From assembly GCA_036559465.1 (NCBI GenBank), contig DATBTC010000095.1, positions 1-9,462 of the forward strand: 9,462 nucleotides of DNA. Direction: 5' to 3'. Positions 7,328-9,462 of the stretch are shown one piece after another. This stretch comes from JAHFPN01 sp036559465 (GTDB taxonomy: Bacteria > Pseudomonadota > Alphaproteobacteria > Rhizobiales > Xanthobacteraceae). Both the position numbers and the translations under genes were made by a program. The notes beneath the pieces are model-generated. The model worked only from the letters and a program-made list of their open reading frames with translations. It did not search any database and was not told where the DNA came from. Every line of letters starts with the position of its first letter. Position 1 is the first letter of the stretch.

Positions 7328-7956
7328 TGAGCCGCAGACTTACCGGCCGCGTCGTGATTGCGACCCATAATCCGGGAAAGCTCAAGGAAATGCAGACACT
7401 GCTTGCGGCCTATGGCGTCGAAGCGATTTCGGCCGTGGACCTCAAGCTCGCGGAGCCCGATGAAACCGGAAATAGTTTCGCACAGAATGCCCGCATCAAG
7501 GCGCGCGCCGCAGCAAGCGCTGCGACTCTTCCGGCGCTGGCCGACGATTCGGGGCTTGCGATCGAAGTATTGGGCGGGGAACCCGGCATTCATTCCGCGC
7601 GCTGGGCCGGTAAGGACAAGGACTTCGCGCGTGCCATGCGACTTGTCGAAGAGAAGCTCGCCGCGAAAAGCGCAAAGACGCCCGGCCAGCGCCGCGCCGC
7701 TTTCGTTGCAGCACTTTGCCTCGCCTGGCCCGATGGCGCCGAAGAATGTTTCGAAGGCCGCGTCGAGGGAATGCTGGTCTGGCCGCCGCGCGGCAAGATG
7801 GGTTTCGGCTATGATCCCATGTTCCTGCCCAACGGTCATGAACGAACGTTCGGCGAAATGAGCGCAGAAGAAAAACACGGGCTCCCGCCGCGCGGCAGCG
7901 GCCTCTCGCACCGTGCGCGGGCGTTCATGAAACTCGCGGAGGCCTGCCTTGGCTGA
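7327..7956 (+). CDS. rdgB: XTP/dITP (non-canonical purine NTP) pyrophosphatase, RdgB/HAM1 family
   Basis: A 209-residue house-cleaning nucleotidase that hydrolyses dITP, XTP and dITP-like nucleotides to monophosphate and pyrophosphate, keeping deaminated purines out of DNA and RNA. Motifs are IATHNPGKLKEM (11-22), the substrate/metal loop SFAQNARIKA (50-59), ADDSGLAIEVLGGEPGIHSAR (72-92, with the catalytic D-D-S-G-L), GFGYDPMFLP (159-168) and the C-terminal SHRARAF (194-200). The ATG at 7327-7329 is in TGATG with the rph stop, so translation is likely coupled. A small insertion between EEKHG and LSHRARA (PPRGSG) is a minor variation. The last eight bases overlap the hemW start region, and GGAGG inside its 3' end serves as the hemW ribosome binding site. 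Confidence 0.97.
   Translation: MSRRLTGRVVIATHNPGKLKEMQTLLAAYGVEAISAVDLKLAEPDETGNSFAQNARIKARAAASAATLPALADDSGLAIEVLGGEPGIHSARWAGKDKDFARAMRLVEEKLAAKSAKTPGQRRAAFVAALCLAWPDGAEECFEGRVEGMLVWPPRGKMGFGYDPMFLPNGHERTFGEMSAEEKHGLPPRGSGLSHRARAFMKLAEACLG
7938..7942 (+). promoter_or_regulatory. Shine-Dalgarno inside rdgB that fixes the hemW TTG start
   Basis: GGAGG lies 6 nt before the TTG at 7949-7951, within the final codons of rdgB. It is the strongest ribosome binding site in the window and supports a TTG start with an 8-nt gene overlap. Confidence 0.8.
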
Positions 7957-9139
7957 CGCAGCGACGCTCACGCGCCCTTTAGCGCACGCAGCGGCCGATG
8001 ATCCAGTATTCGGCGTTTATGTGCATTGGCCGTTCTGCCTCTCGAAATGCCCCTATTGCGACTTCAACAGCCACGTGCGCCACGAAAAGCCCGACGAGAC
8101 ACGCTTCGCGAGCGCGATCACGACCGAGCTCGCCTACATGCGCGCACGCATTGGCACGCGCACGGTCAAGAGCGTCTTTTTCGGTGGGGGTACGCCATCC
8201 CTGATGAAGCCAGCGACAGTTGGTTCGATCATCGACGCGATCGGGCGGAATTGGGAGATCGCGAGTGATTGCGAAATTACGCTCGAGGCCAACCCCACAA
8301 GTGTCGAGGCCGAAAACTTCCGCGGCTATCGTAGCGCCGGCGTGAACCGGGTTTCGCTCGGCGTGCAGGCGCTCGACGATGCGCAACTCAAGGTGCTCGG
8401 CCGGCTGCACACGGTCGAAGAGGCGCTGAAAGCGATCGCCATCGCCAAGGCCGCGTTCCCGCGCGTTTCCTTCGACCTGATCTATGCCCGCCCCGACCAG
8501 ACACCGGCAGCCTGGCGCGCGGAGCTGAAGCGAGCGCTCGACCAGGGCGCCGAGCATCTTTCGCTCTACCAGCTGACCATTGAGGACGGGACGCCGTTCG
8601 CCGCGCTGCATCGGGCGGGAAAGCTAAAGGTCCCCGACGCTGAATTGGCGCGGGTGTTGTGGGATGTAACGCAAGAAACCTGCTCCGCCGCGGGTTTTCC
8701 GGCCTACGAAGTCTCCAACCACGCCCGGCCAGGTGCCGAGTCGCGGCACAATCTGGTCTATTGGCGCTATGGCGAATATGCCGGCGTCGGGCCCGGAGCG
8801 CACGGCCGCATCGACCAGGAAAGCCAGCGCTTCGCTACCGAGACCGAACGCCATCCCGAATCCTGGCTCCAGCGCGTCGAGCGGGAGGGCCACGGACTGA
8901 TCGTGAACGAGCGTCTGAGCGCGCCGGAACAGGCCGATGAGTTTCTGCTAATGGGGCTGCGGCTGCGCGAAGGCGTCGACCGCACGCGCTATGCGCGACT
9001 GGCGGGCCGGTCGTTCGATGCGGCGCGCGTCCAGACGCTCGAAAGCCAGGGCTTCATCGAAATCGTCGGCGAGCGGCTGCGAGTTTCCGGCGCGGGATTC
9101 CCGATACTGAACGCGATCGTCGCCGATCTTGCCGCCTGA
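7949..9139 (+). CDS. hemW: Radical SAM haem chaperone HemW (HemN-like)
   Basis: A 396-residue radical SAM protein. The 4Fe-4S cysteines are C30, C34 and C37 in WPFCLSKCPYCDFNS. They are followed by the SAM-binding FFGGGTPSL (77-85), the EANP strand (113-116), VSLGVQALDD (135-144), the HNLVYW segment (267-272) and GPGAHG (281-286). A C-terminal winged-helix-like region covers about 325-396. The CPYCDFNS form, rather than the CGC of true coproporphyrinogen dehydrogenase HemN, places it with HemW, which binds haem and is implicated in haem delivery to respiratory enzymes. Older annotation as an oxygen-independent coproporphyrinogen III oxidase is probably wrong. The TTG start overlaps rdgB by 8 nt and has a strong GGAGG. 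Its stop is 3 bp from that of the convergent gene downstream. Confidence 0.95.
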   Translation: MADAATLTRPLAHAAADDPVFGVYVHWPFCLSKCPYCDFNSHVRHEKPDETRFASAITTELAYMRARIGTRTVKSVFFGGGTPSLMKPATVGSIIDAIGRNWEIASDCEITLEANPTSVEAENFRGYRSAGVNRVSLGVQALDDAQLKVLGRLHTVEEALKAIAIAKAAFPRVSFDLIYARPDQTPAAWRAELKRALDQGAEHLSLYQLTIEDGTPFAALHRAGKLKVPDAELARVLWDVTQETCSAAGFPAYEVSNHARPGAESRHNLVYWRYGEYAGVGPGAHGRIDQESQRFATETERHPESWLQRVEREGHGLIVNERLSAPEQADEFLLMGLRLREGVDRTRYARLAGRSFDAARVQTLESQGFIEIVGERLRVSGAGFPILNAIVADLAA

Positions 9140-9142
9140 GCG

Positions 9143-9462
9143 TTAAAGCCCGGGGCCGGTAAAGCTCTTGGGCGAGGGGCTGATCACGCGCGCCGCGTTG
9201 CCGCGAATTTCGAACACCGCGAGCCCGCGCTCCGAAGTGCCGTCGGCCTTGAAGCGGAAGACGCCGTCGATGCCGGCAAAGCCAGAAGGATTCATCAGCG
9301 TCTCGGGGGAGAAGCGCCCGGGTCCCTGCGCCTTCACCAGTGCCGCGATGAGCGAGACCGCGTCATAGGCCAGACTCGCGGTGCGCACCGGATCGCGCCC
9401 GAAGCGCGCTTTGTAGCGCTGGGCGAACGCCTGATAGCCGGTGGCCTCGGGCGCGGCGAACC
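9143..9462 (-). CDS. Penicillin-binding protein activator / periplasmic-binding-type lipoprotein, C-terminal fragment
   Basis: The last 105 codons of a gene that begins beyond the right edge. The sequence (FAAPEATGYQAFAQRYKARF, then RTASLAYDAVSLIAAL, then NPSGFAGIDGVFRFKADG and SERGLAVFEI) is the C-terminal lobe of a type I periplasmic binding fold. It is the version found in branched-chain amino-acid binding proteins and in LpoA/LppC-like penicillin-binding protein activators. The NPSGFAGIDGVFRF block and the location beside hemW fit the rhizobial penicillin-binding protein activator, a periplasmic lipoprotein. A solute-binding protein of an ABC transporter is the alternative; the missing N-terminus with a lipobox would settle it. 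The TAA stop (9143-9145) lies 3 bp from the hemW stop, so the two genes converge with no room for a terminator between them. Confidence 0.75.
   Translation of the reverse strand, partial: FAAPEATGYQAFAQRYKARFGRDPVRTASLAYDAVSLIAALVKAQGPGRFSPETLMNPSGFAGIDGVFRFKADGTSERGLAVFEIRGNAARVISPSPKSFTGPGL

Overview
The window is a core-genome stretch of a GC-rich alphaproteobacterium, most likely of the order Hyphomicrobiales (Rhizobiales). This is inferred from the protein sequences: the HrcA, PmtA, HemW and penicillin-binding-protein-activator sequences read like rhizobial orthologues. It also fits the gene order, with rph-rdgB-hemW divergent from hrcA-grpE-dnaK-dnaJ. There are ten protein genes. Two are cut by the window edges (pyrF on the left, a periplasmic-binding-type penicillin-binding protein activator on the right). 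I see no RNA genes, mobile elements, CRISPR arrays or long repeats, and no intergenic gap above 182 bp.

Minus strand, read right to left from 6483: hrcA (heat-shock repressor), grpE (nucleotide exchange factor), dnaK (Hsp70), dnaJ (Hsp40), pmtA (phospholipid N-methyltransferase), an NADPH-dependent FMN reductase family gene, and the 5' end of pyrF. HrcA, GrpE, DnaK and DnaJ are a heat-shock repressor plus the complete Hsp70 machine. Two gaps carry sequences resembling the alphaproteobacterial heat-shock sigma factor (RpoH) promoter with identical geometry: one before grpE (5370-5398) and one before dnaK (4707-4735). The dnaK leader is about 134 nt long and can fold so that its ribosome binding site is partly paired. 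A GC-rich hairpin lies between dnaK and dnaJ. No CIRCE operator (the usual HrcA site) was seen in any gap, so HrcA probably acts elsewhere, as on groESL in related bacteria, while RpoH drives the genes here.

Plus strand from 6599: rph (RNase PH), rdgB (non-canonical purine NTP pyrophosphatase) and hemW (radical SAM haem chaperone) form a tightly overlapping unit. Each junction overlaps by 1 to 8 nt. HemW stops 3 bp from the stop of the convergent penicillin-binding protein activator gene on the minus strand.

Three genes (hrcA, hemW, pyrF) have non-ATG starts, each backed by a visible Shine-Dalgarno sequence. Overall the region is ordinary housekeeping DNA. The points worth a second look are regulatory (promoter pairs, leader structure, intergenic hairpin, divergent-spacer palindrome). 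I found no evidence of an undescribed system.
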